Shown: positions 7,205-16,846, counted from the first letter of the stretch. The stretch is DNA of 64,000 nt from Acidobacteriaceae bacterium (GCA_003134815.1 PLCO01000009.1:268777-332776); one strand, 5' to 3'. Translations and numbers: made by a program. The notes: generated by a model from the sequence alone, not told the origin.

Positions 7205-10200
7205 CTACTTGGTGATGGTGAGCGAAACGTTTTGGAACTGCTCCGCGTTGGTGTTTGCGCCGGTGCCGGTAACCTGGATGACGTAGTTGCCGGGCGCGGC
7301 AGTGTTCACGCTGAAGCTGCTGCAGCCGTTGGCGAGCAACGTAGCGGCGGAGAGCACCAGAGCCGCGGCAATGGTGAGGAATTTTGCATTGCGCCGGCGC
7401 AACTGCCAGAAAACAAGTCCGGAGAAGAGACTGAAGGGCAGGAACAGTCCGGCGAGAGCAACCTTCGAGGTCGCTGCCGGACGGCTAATGGCTGGGCGGT
7501 TCATGGCCGAGGAGCCTCCGCTCAACGGATTGTTGGTGTCAATGGTGAGCTGAACACTCGCGGAGCTGCCGGCCGTTAGCTTTACGCTGGGACTCGAGAA
7601 ATGGCAGAAGACTCCCGCCGGCAGCGAAGCGCAGCCAAGCCCGATGGTGTCTGCAAAGCTCCCGTTCGAGGTGAGGTTCACGGTCACAGTGGCATTCTGC
7701 GACGTGGCCATGGTCACGCTGGATGGCTTTACGCCAAGGCTGAACAAGGTCGGCGTGCCGGAAACGGGGATGGTTGGCGAAGTGGAGGGGCTATGATCCG
7801 CGTCTCCGCCATAAGTAGCAACGATGTTGTAGTTGACGCCGGCAGTGAGGTTCGGAGTAAGTATGGCCACGCCGCTCGCATCCACTGTGGCCGTGCCGAC
7901 CACAGTGGCGCCGCTCATGAAGGTTACTGTGCCGGTGGGCGGCACTCCCGTGCCGTTGTTCAGGACTGTGGCCACAAGCACAACTTGCGGAGGCGTAGCG
8001 GACGTGACCGAGGAGCCGAGGCTTGTGGTGGTGGGAATGAGGCCGACGGTTTCGCTGACCGAGGTTGAGGTACTGGGCGAATCAGCTGCATCGCCCAGGT
8101 AGCTCACCGAGATGGCGTAGGTTCCGGGAGCCAGCGTGGAGGTGGTGAAGCTGGCCGTGCCGCCAACGAGCGTAGCGGTGTTGAGGGTGGTTCCATTGGC
8201 GATGAAGTTCACGCTGCCGGTCGGCGTTCCGCCGTTGCCGGTGACCTTTGCGGTGATGGTGATGGCCGTACCAACGAGCGCGGGATCGGGCAGGACGGTG
8301 ATTGCGGTGGCCGTAGTGGCGAGCGAGACGGTGAGTGACACTGCCGCCGACGTACTGCCGGCATCGTTCGTGTCACCGGCGTAGACGGCGGTGATCGAAT
8401 AAGTACCTGCAGCCAGAGATGAGGTGGTGAACGTCGTAACTCCCGAGGCATTCAAGGTTCCGGCGCCGATGACGTTTCCGTTGGCGAGGAAGTTGACGTT
8501 GCCCGTTGGCGTTCCGCCGTTGCCGGCAACGTTGGCGGTGAAGGTGATGGGAACCAGCACCAACGCAGGGTTCGGCGTGATGTTGAGCGCAGTGAGCGAG
8601 ATTGCCTGCGCGACGGTGAGCGGGAGAGGCGCCGAGGCGCTGCCCAAATCATTTGCGTCGCCGCTGTAGGTGGCGACGATCTGGTAGCTGCCTTGCGCCA
8701 GCGCCGGGGTGATGGTTGCCGTTCCGGCATTGTTGACGGGCGCGCTGCCCAGTTGCGTGGTTCCGGAAGTGAATGTGACGGTGCCGGTTGGCGTTCCCGT
8801 GCCGGAGCCCACCTTCACTGTGGCCGTGATTGTCTCTAGTCCGCCGGCGATTCCGGGGCTGGGTGCGGCGGTGACTGTGGTTGCAGTCGCGGCCTGATTG
8901 ACCACCTGGCTTACGGGCAACGAGGAGCTGGGCCCGTTCTTTGAATCGCCCGCGTAGTTTGCCGTGATTGGGTGCGTGCCGACGTTGAGCGCAGACGTAG
9001 TGAAAGTCGCGAAGCCCGGATTGCCTGCAAGCGTTCCCGTGCCGATTTGCGTGGCGCCATCAAGGAAACTCACCGTGCCGGTAGGAGCCGACAAGCCGCT
9101 GGGAGGAACGGTTGCGGTGAAGGTGACGGAGTTGCCGTAGTTCGACGGGTTGAGACTTGAAGTTAACGTGGAAGTGGTTGGCGCCTGCACGTCCTGATTG
9201 AGAACCGCCGAGGTGCTGCCCTGAATCTGTTTGGCCGCATCGCCGTTGTATACCGCGGTGATCTGGTGGACGCCGGCTGTCAGCGCGGCGGTTGCGTATG
9301 TTGCCACGCCGCCGGCGCTGATGGTCTGCGTGCTCAGGAGAGTGTTTCCATCCATGAAACTGACTGTGCCGTCCGGCGTAACACCGCCGCCCGCGGCGAT
9401 GGACACGGTTGCAGTGAAGGTGACGTTCTGGCCAATCGCGGATGGATTCAGGCTTGAGGTCAGGGCAGTCGACGTGCCTTCAAGAACGGTTTGGATAAGC
9501 GCCGGGGCGGATGAGCTGGTGAAGTGAACGGTATCACCGCCATAGGTGGCGACGATGTTGTGCACGCCGACGGCAAGAGTTGTGGTGGAAAAAGTGGCGA
9601 CGCCAGATCCGCTTAGCGCAAGGCCCGTGGCGATGGTGGTGGTTGTGCCGCCAAATGTGTCGGCGATGCTGACGGTTCCGGTGAGATTTCCGGTTCCGGC
9701 TCCGGTAACCACTGTGACGGTGAATGTGACGTTCTGGCCAAATCCAGATGGGTCGGGATTGGAGGCAAGCGTGGTAGTGGTGGAGTTGACCGGCTCGGCG
9801 GTCCCGATAAGCTCAATGTCGAGAGGCGAGTTGGCGGCGGCAACGCTGGGCTGCGCGTCTTCAGTCACGTCGATGTTTGGCGTCTCGGCTTGATTGTTGA
9901 GCAGTGTGGGAGTGGCGGCGGGCGCAAAGACCGCGCCGATGGTGCAATCCGCATCGATGGCCAGCGATTGTCCATCACTACAGGAGTTGGGGACGGTTGC
10001 ATCGACCGCGGCATTGGTTGCAGGGGTGATTGCGGTCAGGTCGAGCGCGGCATTTCCATCGTTTTCGATGGGCTCGTCCTGGGTTGCCGATGTGCTGCCT
10101 TGTCGAATGGGCGCGGCGTAGTCGAGAGCGGCGAAGTTGCCCTGCAGTTCGCGTACCACCATATCGAGAGTGTCAGCGATGTAGAGGTCGCCGCTGCCGT

Positions 10201-11800
10201 CGAGATAGAGGCCAACCGGACCGTAAAGCTGGACAGCTTGAAACTTGCCGCCGGCATAAAATTCGCCGCAGCCGTTTTCCGCCAGCGTGGAGATCAGTCC
10301 CGTGGCCGCGCTAACCTTGCGAATGGCGGCGTTCTGCGACTCGGCAATGTAGACATTGCCCGCCGCGTCGACCGCAACGCCCGAGGGTGACCAGACGTCC
10401 GCTTGATTAGCGGCGACAGGCGCGGCGGTGCAGGGCGTGGCGCCCGCGTTTCCGGTGCCTGCGAGGGTAAGGATATTGCTGGACGGCGCAATGACGCCGC
10501 CAACCGCCATCACTTTGCGAACTCGTTGATTGGCGGAGTCGGGAATATACATATCGCCCGCGGCGTCGAAGGCCACAGTGTAAGGAAAGTCGAGCTTGGC
10601 GCTGGTGGCTGCGATTCCGTCGCCGTTGTAGCCGCCGGTACCGTTGGGGTTGGTAAAGCCGTTGCCGGCGATGGTCGAAATCGCGCCTGTGGCCGCGTTT
10701 ACCTCGCGAATTCGGTGGTTGTTTGTGTCAGCGATGTATACGTTCGCATTGGCGTCGAGGGTGACGCCCTCGGGCAGATTGAGCGTTGCCTGCGTGGCCG
10801 GGCAGCCGTCGCCGACAGCATCGCTGCTGGAGCCGCAGACCGTGCCGCCGATGTTGCCGGCGATGGTGGTGATGACGCCGGTTGCAGCCGTAATCATGCG
10901 GATCACGTTGTTGCCGCTGTCGGCGATGTAGAGATTTCCAGCGCCATCGACGGCAACGTTGCCGGGATCGTTCAGGGTGGCGCCTGCCGCCGGGCCGTTG
11001 TCGCCCGTGTAGGAGGGATTGCCGTTGCCGGCGATGGTTGAGATGATTCCCGCGCCCGCGCAACTGGTGCCTTGAATGGTTGCGCTGGTTGCGCTGGCAC
11101 ACACCATGCGGATGCGGTTGTGAAGACTGTCGGCGATATAGAGGTTGCCTGCTCCGTCGAGAGCGATGCCGCCTGGCAGGTAAAGCTCGGCCTGCGTGGC
11201 CGGCTGATTGTCACCCACGGAAGTGAAGAGACCGATCTGCCCGGCGACGGGTAACAGATTGCCGTCGACCAGCACGCCGAGGCCGCCGACTCCAGTGCCG
11301 GAAAGATAGGCGGTGCCAAGAACGGACTGGCCCGAGCCGCCGGAAGGCGTGCCGACCAGTACTACCGCGCCCAGCCGGAGGCCGGGTTTGGCGGCCGTGA
11401 ATACGATCGATTGCGTGCAGGTGGCACTGAGCGCGAGTGTGGCCGATGCGCAGTTCGATGTGCCCGTGCCCGCGGCAAAATCCCCTGAGGACGAGCCGAG
11501 CGTGAGGATTTCAACGCTCGTGACCGTGCCAGCTACCGACGCCGTAACCGTAACTCCCTGATTTCCTGTGGTGGTCCCCACAGGCTGCGAGCCGAATTGC
11601 GCATACGCATTGGTTGCAAACAGCAACAGGGCGAGGCCACCTAACGGGCTGAGAACGCGCCTCAACGTCACACTGGAAAGTGATTCTTTGCGGGGAAGAG
11701 CGCGAGTCCGCGGTTCGGTAGGCGGATCGGTAATGGGATTGACAGCGGTGGGCGCTCGAAAAGAAAGAGTGCGGACATTCGGTTTAGTCTGGCGTTGCAT
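7205..11800 (-). CDS. Giant secreted NHL-repeat / Ig-like-repeat protein
   Basis: 1531 residues. Order: a charged leader of about 45 residues and a hydrophobic signal (GGLALLLFATNAYA); a short beta-rich region; about six NHL propeller blades (each with a YIADSxNNxIR-like signature, for example LYIADSGNNVIRMI, VYIADTNNHRIREV) up to about residue 560; then about seven Ig-like (Big_3-type) repeats with the recurring PTGTVxFxxG turn. Near the C-terminus a hydrophobic hairpin with RRR between two membrane segments interrupts a last Ig-like module. Expected role: surface display, adhesion or carbohydrate contact. Exact function unknown. The repetitive DNA is strongly biased (GTGCCGG words on the plus strand). 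Confidence 0.9.
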   Translation of the reverse strand: MQRQTKPNVRTLSFRAPTAVNPITDPPTEPRTRALPRKESLSSVTLRRVLSPLGGLALLLFATNAYAQFGSQPVGTTTGNQGVTVTASVAGTVTSVEILTLGSSSGDFAAGTGTSNCASATLALSATCTQSIVFTAAKPGLRLGAVVLVGTPSGGSGQSVLGTAYLSGTGVGGLGVLVDGNLLPVAGQIGLFTSVGDNQPATQAELYLPGGIALDGAGNLYIADSLHNRIRMVCASATSATIQGTSCAGAGIISTIAGNGNPSYTGDNGPAAGATLNDPGNVAVDGAGNLYIADSGNNVIRMITAATGVITTIAGNIGGTVCGSSSDAVGDGCPATQATLNLPEGVTLDANANVYIADTNNHRIREVNAATGAISTIAGNGFTNPNGTGGYNGDGIAATSAKLDFPYTVAFDAAGDMYIPDSANQRVRKVMAVGGVIAPSSNILTLAGTGNAGATPCTAAPVAANQADVWSPSGVAVDAAGNVYIAESQNAAIRKVSAATGLISTLAENGCGEFYAGGKFQAVQLYGPVGLYLDGSGDLYIADTLDMVVRELQGNFAALDYAAPIRQGSTSATQDEPIENDGNAALDLTAITPATNAAVDATVPNSCSDGQSLAIDADCTIGAVFAPAATPTLLNNQAETPNIDVTEDAQPSVAAANSPLDIELIGTAEPVNSTTTTLASNPDPSGFGQNVTFTVTVVTGAGTGNLTGTVSIADTFGGTTTTIATGLALSGSGVATFSTTTLAVGVHNIVATYGGDTVHFTSSSAPALIQTVLEGTSTALTSSLNPSAIGQNVTFTATVSIAAGGGVTPDGTVSFMDGNTLLSTQTISAGGVATYATAALTAGVHQITAVYNGDAAKQIQGSTSAVLNQDVQAPTTSTLTSSLNPSNYGNSVTFTATVPPSGLSAPTGTVSFLDGATQIGTGTLAGNPGFATFTTSALNVGTHPITANYAGDSKNGPSSSLPVSQVVNQAATATTVTAAPSPGIAGGLETITATVKVGSGTGTPTGTVTFTSGTTQLGSAPVNNAGTATITPALAQGSYQIVATYSGDANDLGSASAPLPLTVAQAISLTALNITPNPALVLVPITFTANVAGNGGTPTGNVNFLANGNVIGAGTLNASGVTTFTTSSLAAGTYSITAVYAGDTNDAGSTSAAVSLTVSLATTATAITVLPDPALVGTAITITAKVTGNGGTPTGSVNFIANGTTLNTATLVGGTASFTTSTLAPGTYAISVSYLGDAADSPSTSTSVSETVGLIPTTTSLGSSVTSATPPQVVLVATVLNNGTGVPPTGTVTFMSGATVVGTATVDASGVAILTPNLTAGVNYNIVATYGGDADHSPSTSPTIPVSGTPTLFSLGVKPSSVTMATSQNATVTVNLTSNGSFADTIGLGCASLPAGVFCHFSSPSVKLTAGSSASVQLTIDTNNPLSGGSSAMNRPAISRPAATSKVALAGLFLPFSLFSGLVFWQLRRRNAKFLTIAAALVLSAATLLANGCSSFSVNTAAPGNYVIQVTGTGANTNAEQFQNVSLTITK

Positions 11801-12354
11801 ATACGGCTCCGTTCACGGCCTCAAAGTGGAACTTTCGGTGCGAAATTCGCTCGACCGGATTGCGGATTGCTGAACCCGGCGCACCAAAAGGGGGTCGGAA
11901 CGAACTTGACCGGCGATGGGGCGCTGCCAACTTGTGGCCCCCGGAAGCAACAGTTTAGGTGCAGCTTCCTGGCCCAATTCGGGGGCGGCGACTCATCGTC
12001 TCACAATTACCTTTGCGCAAAATTGAAAAGGTGAAGGTAATACAACCATAGTCGCAATTACATCTTTGGTTCCATGTTTCGAGTTACTTTTGTACTATTC
12101 ATGGGAATTTAAGCTGCCAGCCGCGCACTTTCATACATATACCGGCAGCGGTTGCGCGCTGTTGCGCGTTACCGAGCTAAGTTGGGTTTTCGCGAGAATC
12201 GATTAGAGGTGACGGCGTTCAAGGCGGTGAGCGCCAGGCTGACGGCTTTCCGTTGAGCTTCAAAACTTCGCTGTGATAGCCTTGCGCTACTTCCCCGCTG
12301 GCATAGCCGGCGCATTCCTGCAGCACACTTGAAACGCGAATCGAGGTTCTTCCT
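11801..12354. other. Long divergent spacer with structured leader of the NHL/Ig gene
   Basis: About 550 bases separate the leftward NHL/Ig gene from the rightward membrane protein gene. The minus-strand frame at 12169-12627 lacks motifs and overlaps a real gene, so I do not call it. The leader side contains a strong hairpin (listed separately) and a GCC/GGC mini-hairpin beside it. The middle (12000-12120) is unusually AT-rich for this genome and probably carries the promoters. No known riboswitch consensus was recognised. Confidence 0.5.
11936..11974 (-). promoter_or_regulatory. Hairpin in 5' leader of NHL/Ig gene
   Basis: Read on the minus strand, GGCC-A-GGAAGC pairs with GCTTCC-GGG-GGCC across a 15-nt loop: a 6-bp and a 4-bp helix with an internal loop, about 140 bases before the start codon. 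No T-run follows, so it is not a simple terminator. Confidence 0.4.
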
Positions 12355-13101
12355 ATGGCTTCTGTGTCGCAAAGCGCAGTGGTGCGCCCCGGCCTTCAGA
12401 TCACCGGGCGCAATGGGCTCGTGGACAAGTATTTCTATTTCACGATGGGGCTGTTCGCGGCGGCGATCGTCGTTTCGGGATTCAGCCACACGGTTGACCA
12501 GAATCTGTTCCACGCCGCAGTGCCGCGGCCACTGATTCTCTGGTTTCACGGCGGCGTGTTTTCCGCGTGGGTGGCATTCTTCATTTTTCAGTCGGGGCTG
12601 GTGCGCACTCACAACGTGAAGTGGCACCGGTTCTTCGGCTGGTTTGGCGCGGGGCTGGGCACGGCGATGGTTCCTCTTGGCATTACGACTTCAATCATCA
12701 TGGGCCGCTTTGACACCTATGTGAAACACGAGCCCGGCTCTGACGCGTTTCTCATCGTTCCGTTCTATGACATGCTTGCCTTCGCGACGTTGTTTGGATT
12801 GGCCGTCTGGTGGCGCAAGAGACCCGAACTGCATCGGCGGTTCATCTTTATCGCCACGTGCGGGCTGCTGGCTGCAGCATTCGGGCGATTCCAATACCTA
12901 TCGGTCCACAACCTTTTCTATGCAGGTGTGGACTCGGTGATTCTTCTCGGCGTGGTACGCGATTTGCTGGTGAACCGGCGCGTGCACAGGATCTATCTCA
13001 TCGCGCTGCCGGTGTTGATCCTGTGCCAGATGTTTGTCGTTCACACATTGACGAGCGGGTCAGCCTGGTGGCTGAGGATCGCAGACGGGATCCTCGGATA
13101 G
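12355..13101 (+). CDS. Integral membrane protein, six to seven TM helices
   Basis: 248 residues with a soluble N-tail and about seven hydrophobic segments (for example residues 31-45, 61-80, 94-112, 122-140, 160-178, 190-200, 217-233). Conserved-looking histidines sit at membrane borders (WFHGG, KWHRFFGWFG, PELHRRFIF), a pattern seen in small predicted haem- or quinone-associated membrane proteins, but no defined family was recognised. The start ATG follows GAGG by eight bases. It lies 65 bases before hisS on the same strand and could be co-transcribed with it; a functional link is not evident. Confidence 0.75.
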   Translation: MASVSQSAVVRPGLQITGRNGLVDKYFYFTMGLFAAAIVVSGFSHTVDQNLFHAAVPRPLILWFHGGVFSAWVAFFIFQSGLVRTHNVKWHRFFGWFGAGLGTAMVPLGITTSIIMGRFDTYVKHEPGSDAFLIVPFYDMLAFATLFGLAVWWRKRPELHRRFIFIATCGLLAAAFGRFQYLSVHNLFYAGVDSVILLGVVRDLLVNRRVHRIYLIALPVLILCQMFVVHTLTSGSAWWLRIADGILG

Positions 13102-13166
13102 CACAAGGAAAACGCCGGATTTCAGCCGATCGGCGGCGTGTTGCTGCCATTTAGACTAGATAGGTT

Positions 13167-14798
13167 ATGGCCACCGTGAAAGCTGTGCGCGGGACGCGCG
13201 ATCTGTTGCCGCCGGAGACGGAGCTGTGGAACCGCATCGAGGCGACTGCGCGCCAGGTGTTTGCCCGCTACAACTTCGGCGAGATTCGCACTCCCATCTT
13301 CGAAGACACGGGGCTGTTTGCACGCAGCGTGGGCGAAGAGACCGACATTGTCGAGAAGGAGATGTACACGTGGGACGACGGTGAGCGCTTCGAAAAGAGC
13401 TTGCTAATTAGTCGGTGGAGTCTGGCCAATCGAGAGAGATTCGGGACTGTGGAAGACAACAGCCCGTCCGGAGCCGGGCCAATAGACCTGGAGTGCGAAG
13501 ACCTCGACGGCAATTTCGAGCTTGTTCTCTTCGGAGCAAAGCCAAGCAAGAGGTCCGTAGACGTTCTTGCTTCGGCGGTTTCCGACAAGCGCGCTTTGCT
13601 GACTCAGCTGCAGTCTGACAAAGAAGTAACGGGGCGACATGTCTTTGCATCGCCTGTTCCCGGCGTACCTGAGGAGACCACCCCAGAAGGTGTCTTGCTT
13701 GAGGCGTTCCACGGCAACTTTTTCAAGTCTTCCCAGTCGCTGACGCTGCGGCCGGAGAACACGGCCGGCGTGGTGCGTGCCTACATCGAGCATGGCCTCG
13801 GCGAGAGCGGGCAGTTGCAGAAGCTCTACTACATTGGCCCACAGTTCCGCAGAGAGCGGCCGCAGAAGGGCCGCTACCGGCAGTTCTGGCAGATCGGCGC
13901 GGAAGTGATCGGGCCACCGTCGGCTGGAAGCGAATCGGCGTTGCGTGACGCGGAAGTACTGGAGATGCTGGCGACGCTGCTCGACGAGTTGGGAATTGGA
14001 GGCTGGGCGCTCGAACTCAATTCTGTCGGATCGGCGGCGGACCGTGCGGGTTACAACGACGTGCTGCGTGCGGCGCTGGTCGATGTTGCGCCGAAGATGT
14101 GCGGCGACTGCCAGCGGCGCGCGGTGACCAATCCGCTGCGCGTGCTCGACTGCAAGGTGCCGGAGGACCAGCCGATTATCGATGGGCTGCCGAAGATCGG
14201 CGACTCGCTTGGCGATGATTCGAAGCAGCACTTCGCGCAGGTGACTGCCGCACTTGATGCTGCCGGCGTGCCTTACACGCTGAATCAGAGGCTGGTGCGC
14301 GGCCTGGACTACTACACGCGGACGACATTTGAGTTCACGCATGGCGGACTCGGTGCGCAGAACGCACTACTCGGCGGCGGGCGGTATGACGGATTGAGCG
14401 AAGCGATCGGCGGACCGAAGGCGCCGGGCATCGGCTTCGCCATGGGTCTCGACCGGCTGGTGCTTACGCTGCAGGCGCAGGAGGCAGTTGTGGGCGCAGC
14501 GCCGGCAGCGAAGGCTGACGCGTATGTTGCGCCGATTGGCGAGAGCCTCAACGCGGCCGCGCTGATTCTGGCTCGGGATTTGCGGCGAGCAGGGTTGAGC
14601 GTGGAGCTTGGCGACGGCAGCTTCCGATTGAAGAAGTCGTTTGAAGCTGCCGACAAGATCGCGCGACGCATCGTGATCCTGGGCGAGGACGAGCATCAAT
14701 CCGGTATCCTGACGGTGAAGGACTTCACTACAGGCACACAAACAAAGGTTCCTCGCGCGGAGCTGGCAGCGCATTTGGCCCGGCCCGCTGGCGAGTAG
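13167..14798 (+). CDS. hisS: Histidyl-tRNA synthetase with large internal insertion
   Basis: Class II aminoacyl-tRNA synthetase that charges tRNA-His. Residues 1-72 (VRGTRDLLPPE, TDIVEKEMYTW) and everything after residue 190 (SLTLRPENTAGVVRAYIEHG, QFRRERPQKGRYRQFWQ = motif 2; LVRGLDYYTRTTFEF histidine loop; GGGRYDGL; GIGFAMGLDRL = motif 3; C-terminal anticodon-binding domain) are typical. Length is 543 residues against the usual 420-440. The difference is an in-frame segment at residues 74-186, between the two strands of the beta-hairpin preceding motif 2. The frame is unbroken, so the enzyme is presumably functional. aspS follows after 13 bases, giving a hisS-aspS operon. Confidence 0.96.
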   Translation: MATVKAVRGTRDLLPPETELWNRIEATARQVFARYNFGEIRTPIFEDTGLFARSVGEETDIVEKEMYTWDDGERFEKSLLISRWSLANRERFGTVEDNSPSGAGPIDLECEDLDGNFELVLFGAKPSKRSVDVLASAVSDKRALLTQLQSDKEVTGRHVFASPVPGVPEETTPEGVLLEAFHGNFFKSSQSLTLRPENTAGVVRAYIEHGLGESGQLQKLYYIGPQFRRERPQKGRYRQFWQIGAEVIGPPSAGSESALRDAEVLEMLATLLDELGIGGWALELNSVGSAADRAGYNDVLRAALVDVAPKMCGDCQRRAVTNPLRVLDCKVPEDQPIIDGLPKIGDSLGDDSKQHFAQVTAALDAAGVPYTLNQRLVRGLDYYTRTTFEFTHGGLGAQNALLGGGRYDGLSEAIGGPKAPGIGFAMGLDRLVLTLQAQEAVVGAAPAAKADAYVAPIGESLNAAALILARDLRRAGLSVELGDGSFRLKKSFEAADKIARRIVILGEDEHQSGILTVKDFTTGTQTKVPRAELAAHLARPAGE

Positions 14799-14811
14799 AA
14801 GGACTCTGGAA

Positions 14812-16707
14812 GTGCTCGACTTTTTAGGCAATCTTGAGCGGACGAACATGTGCGGCGAGTTGCGCGCCGCCGACTCGGGCAAGCAAGTGGTGCTGATGGG
14901 CTGGGTGAACCGGCGCCGCGACCACGGCAACCTGATCTTCCTAGACCTGCGCGACCGCACAGGAATTGCGCAGGTGGTGCTGGACCACGACCTGATCCCG
15001 GACGGGCACGCAAAAGGCGAGCAGGTGCGGCCGGAATATGTTGTCGCCGCCGTAGGCAAGGTGCGGCTGCGCGATAAGGACGCTATCAACCCCAAAATGC
15101 CTACGGGCGAGATCGAGATTGAGGCTACGGAACTGCGCGTGCTGAACGATGCGCGGCTGGCGCCGTTTTCGCCGTCGGAAGAGGCGATCCAGAACGAGGA
15201 AGTGCGGCTCAAGTATCGATACATCGATCTGCGCAGGCCGGAGATGCAGCGCAGCTTCAAGCTGCGGCATGACATTACGCTGGCGATTCGCGAGAGCCTG
15301 AGCAAGCAGGGCTTTCTCGAGATTGAAACGCCGATTCTGACCAAGTCCACGCCTGAGGGCGCGCGCGATTTTCTAGTGCCGAGCCGCGTACATTCGGGCG
15401 AGTTCTACGCTCTGCCGCAATCGCCGCAGATCTTTAAACAAATCCTGATGATCTCGGGCTTTGACCGGTATTTTCAAATTGCTCGCTGCTTCCGCGATGA
15501 GGACTTGCGCGCCGACCGGCAACTGGAGTTCACGCAGGTGGATCTCGAGATGAGTTTCCCGAAGCAGGAGACGGTGTTCGGCGTTGTGGAGCAGTTTATG
15601 AAGGCGGGGTTTGCGGCGGCCGGGATCGATCTGCCGATTCCGTTTCCGCGAATTACGTATGACGAATCCATGCGGCAGTTCGGAACCGACAAGCCGGACC
15701 TGCGGCTGCCGGGGCTCATCGACGCGCGGCCGGCGTTCACTGATGATACGCTGGCGACGCTGCAGATCGATCCGGCGCTGCCTGTGGTGGCTCTGCGCAT
15801 TCCCGGCGTGGGCGAGTTGAGCCGCAAGGAACGCGAGGACAACCATCCACTCTTCGACCAGAAGAAGGGCGCGAAATTTATTGACGATTTCAAACGGCTG
15901 GCGAAGGGCTTTCCTGAAGCTGCGGCGAGGGTGCGCGAGCTTGCGGGCGCGGCGGATGCGGACTTTGTGATCGTGGTGGCAGGAGATCCGGCGCACCACA
16001 TCAAGGCCAGCGACACCAAGTTTCCAGGCAGGCTTTCGGAGCGCGAGATCAATGTTTATGCAGCTGCCGGCAATTTCCGCGCCGAGCTGGCGAAGAAGTA
16101 TGCGGACCGGCACGGAGCATTCAAGGTCACCGACGAGGTGGTCCAGAACGCGGCGGCGCGAGGCATTTCTGAACGAAACGGGGCGAGTGAACCGATCGAT
16201 GGCAGCAAGGCCTTTAATCCGATGTGGCTCATCGACTTTCCGATGTTCGAGTTCGACCTGGCTGCGGCGAAGTGGATGCCCGCGCATCATCCGTTCACGG
16301 CTCCCATCGAAGCCGACATGGCGAACCTCAAGAGCGATCCGGCGAGCGTGCGGGCGAACTGCTACGACCTGGCGATGAACGGGCTCGAACTCGGATCGGG
16401 ATCGATTCGAATTCACCGCAAGGATGTGCAGCAGCAGATCTTTGCATCGCTCGGCATCAGCGACGAAGAGGCTCGCGCGCGGTTTGGGTTCTTTTTGGAC
16501 GCGCTGGAATATGGGACCCCACCGCACGGCGGCATCGCGCTGGGGCTCGATCGCATTGCGATGCTGCTGGCCGGCGCGAGCAATCTGCGCGAGGTGATTG
16601 CCTTCCCGAAGACGGCAAAGGCTATCGACCTGATGGCGGAAGCGCCGACGCCCGTGAGCGAGCAGCAGTTGAAAGAGCTGCACATTCGCGTGGCGGCGAA
16701 GAGCTGA
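14812..16707 (+). CDS. aspS: Aspartyl-tRNA synthetase (bacterial type, with GAD domain)
   Basis: 631 residues starting at a GTG codon; MLDFLGNLERTNMCGELR matches the usual bacterial AspRS start, so GTG is preferred over the ATG 12 codons later. Domains: N-terminal OB-fold anticodon domain (MGWVNRRRDHGNLIFLDLRD), class II core with FRDEDLRADRQLEFTQVDLEM (motif 2), the bacterial GAD insertion (about residues 290-420), and motif 3 (GIALGLDRIAMLL). It charges tRNA-Asp. Whether it also misacylates tRNA-Asn cannot be told here. A stretch around residues 430-460 (between KYADRHGAFK and AFNPMWLIDFPMF) seems longer than usual. Second gene of the hisS-aspS pair. Confidence 0.97.
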   Translation: MLDFLGNLERTNMCGELRAADSGKQVVLMGWVNRRRDHGNLIFLDLRDRTGIAQVVLDHDLIPDGHAKGEQVRPEYVVAAVGKVRLRDKDAINPKMPTGEIEIEATELRVLNDARLAPFSPSEEAIQNEEVRLKYRYIDLRRPEMQRSFKLRHDITLAIRESLSKQGFLEIETPILTKSTPEGARDFLVPSRVHSGEFYALPQSPQIFKQILMISGFDRYFQIARCFRDEDLRADRQLEFTQVDLEMSFPKQETVFGVVEQFMKAGFAAAGIDLPIPFPRITYDESMRQFGTDKPDLRLPGLIDARPAFTDDTLATLQIDPALPVVALRIPGVGELSRKEREDNHPLFDQKKGAKFIDDFKRLAKGFPEAAARVRELAGAADADFVIVVAGDPAHHIKASDTKFPGRLSEREINVYAAAGNFRAELAKKYADRHGAFKVTDEVVQNAAARGISERNGASEPIDGSKAFNPMWLIDFPMFEFDLAAAKWMPAHHPFTAPIEADMANLKSDPASVRANCYDLAMNGLELGSGSIRIHRKDVQQQIFASLGISDEEARARFGFFLDALEYGTPPHGGIALGLDRIAMLLAGASNLREVIAFPKTAKAIDLMAEAPTPVSEQQLKELHIRVAAKS

Positions 16708-16846
16708 TCTTGGCGCGATGGATTCACATTTCCGCGGTTGGGGAGCGCGCTGCTACTGTGGTATATTTTTTGAGGTGCGGAAGCGATTATCACCTCCGCC
16801 TGAAGTCGCGCAGGAACGTCGCTGGCGTGGCTTTTTGAACCCCTCT

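Noticed and set aside
7287..11561. Many plus-strand frames rich in Val/Pro/Thr
   Set aside because: They mirror the repetitive NHL/Ig gene on the minus strand; the repeats make all frames open.
12169..12627. 152-residue minus-strand frame
   Set aside because: It overlaps the leftmost part of the well-supported membrane protein gene, has no motif and its composition is that of an antisense shadow.
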